Source of the DNA: Hyphomonas beringensis | GTDB taxonomy: Bacteria > Pseudomonadota > Alphaproteobacteria > Caulobacterales > Hyphomonadaceae | Direction: 5' to 3' | DNA length: 64,000 bases | Assembly (NCBI RefSeq): GCF_000682755.1 | Contig: NZ_AWFF01000065.1 | Location: 95,163-159,162 of the forward strand | Part shown: piece by piece, positions 63,637 through 64,000 of the stretch | How positions within the stretch are numbered: the stretch's first letter is position 1 | Layout of the letters: each line of letters begins with the position of its first letter | The notes under the pieces: generated by a model | Database searches by the model: none | The model's input: only the letters and a program-made list of their open reading frames with translations | Told to the model about the DNA's origin: nothing | Made by a program: the position numbers and the translations under genes

Positions 63637-63945
63637 CTAGTGCGTCCAGGGTTGCTTGCGATCTGCGTCAAAATTAGCCGAGTAAGACTTTACAAGGCGT
63701 TTGCGCTCATGCGTCGGCTCAACCGTGAAGGTCATGCCCTGGCTCTGCGCATAATCGATGGCCTGTTCCCGTGTGTGGAAGGTCAGGCGGACCTGGCCGG
63801 ATGTATCATCGATACTGGTCCAGCCCATCAGCGGGTCAGCAGAGCGCTTTGCGTCATTGTCTACAAATTCGAGAACCCAGGTTTTCGTCTTGGCCCGGCC
63901 AGACGTCATGGCGCTCTTGGCAGGTTTGTAGATACGCGCTTGCAT
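63637..63945 (-). CDS. NADH dehydrogenase accessory subunit (NDUFS4/ETC complex I 18-kDa-like)
   Basis: 102 residues matching the NDUFS4-like family: ARIYKPAKSAMTSGRAKTKTWVLEFV, DPLMGWTSIDDTSGQVRLTFHTREQAIDYAQSQGM and KSYSANFDADRKQPWTH. Alphaproteobacteria carry this mitochondrial-type accessory subunit of complex I. It lies between two tRNA genes, away from the nuo operon. Confidence 0.93.
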   Translation of the reverse strand: MQARIYKPAKSAMTSGRAKTKTWVLEFVDNDAKRSADPLMGWTSIDDTSGQVRLTFHTREQAIDYAQSQGMTFTVEPTHERKRLVKSYSANFDADRKQPWTH

Positions 63946-63972
63946 TGATGAGCCTCACCGCTGCGAAAGAAA

Positions 63973-64000
63973 TGGTCGGAGCGATAGGATTCGAACCTAC
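63973..64000 (-). tRNA. Partial tRNA, probably tRNA-Pro
   Basis: Only the 3' end is inside the window: T-arm with TTCGAATC, acceptor strand CGCTCCG, discriminator A and CCA (63973-63975). The C1-G72 pairing implied by CGGAGCG is typical of tRNA-Pro; the anticodon lies outside. Confidence 0.6.

Noticed and set aside
63399-63677. Plus-strand frame with MATPAGFEPATVRLEVGCS
   Set aside because: This is the well-known false protein made by reading antisense tRNA-Arg; the tRNA itself is clear.
1-64000. CRISPR arrays, insertion sequences, integrase or toxin-antitoxin genes
   Set aside because: No regularly spaced repeats, transposase or integrase motifs, or paired small toxin/antitoxin genes were found on either strand.

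Overview
The window looks like a chromosomal segment of an alphaproteobacterium, most likely Hyphomonadaceae/Caulobacterales (Hyphomonas-like). This rests on high-GC coding with long antisense shadows, TonB-dependent receptors, the alphaproteobacterial order murA-DUF2948-hisD-UPF0262, a ccmIEF-H cluster next to PhoP/PhoQ-type and degP/two-component/glnE genes, and a block of gene-transfer-agent (GTA) genes of the Rhodobacter RcGTA type. The taxonomic call is inference from gene content only.

Layout. 0-2.8 kb: the N-terminal part of a minus-strand rlmB-type rRNA methyltransferase, tRNA-Tyr, tRNA-Gly and a membrane GGDEF protein. 2.9-6.8 kb: a phytate-use operon (TonB receptor then beta-propeller phytase) with a candidate Pho box. 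7.0-13.4 kb: a broken GTA locus. TerS-like, TerL, portal, a small membrane protein and the prohead protease remain. A 2.1-kb opposite-strand block (ParA ATPase, unknown partner, DUF559 nuclease-like protein, palindromic repeat) sits between TerL and portal. A deletion joins the start of the fifth gene to the C-terminus of the gp15 tail protein, so capsid and most tail genes are gone. 13.4-17.8 kb: DnaJ-like protein, lipoprotein, LuxR solo, two exported proteins.

17.9-33.2 kb: PepSY protein and PhoP/PhoQ-like pair leading into ccmI, ccmE, ccmF, ccmH (no ccmG); a large exported protein; a short prepilin peptidase; a 618-nt structured non-coding stretch; degP, an OmpR-type two-component pair and glnE. 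33.2-39.7 kb: EF-hand protein, ECF sigma factor, putative anti-sigma and Spy/CpxP-like sensor, then amidase, YbjN-like, GFA, zincin, YbjQ, methyltransferase and membrane proteins. 39.8-46.2 kb: both methylmalonyl-CoA mutase subunits, a small gene behind a Fur-box-like dyad, two lipoproteins (one GH43). 46.2-51.7 kb: nitronate-monooxygenase-like oxidoreductase, an M15 endolysin/GTA-type holin pair, glycerol kinase, a porin-like barrel and a small disordered protein. 51.7-55.7 kb: tRNA-Thr and the murA-hisD cluster. 55.7-64 kb: a DUF2946-TonB receptor-PepSY metal-uptake set, acyl-CoA synthetase, an exported protein, a GNAT-YoaP protein, tRNA-Arg, an NDUFS4-like complex I subunit and a tRNA cut by the window end.

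No CRISPR array, insertion sequence, rRNA operon or replication origin was seen. The most unusual region is 7.0-13.4 kb: a GTA/prophage remnant carrying a ParA-partner-nuclease cargo and an in-frame palindromic repeat. The holin/endolysin pair near 47.5 kb may be its unlinked lysis module.
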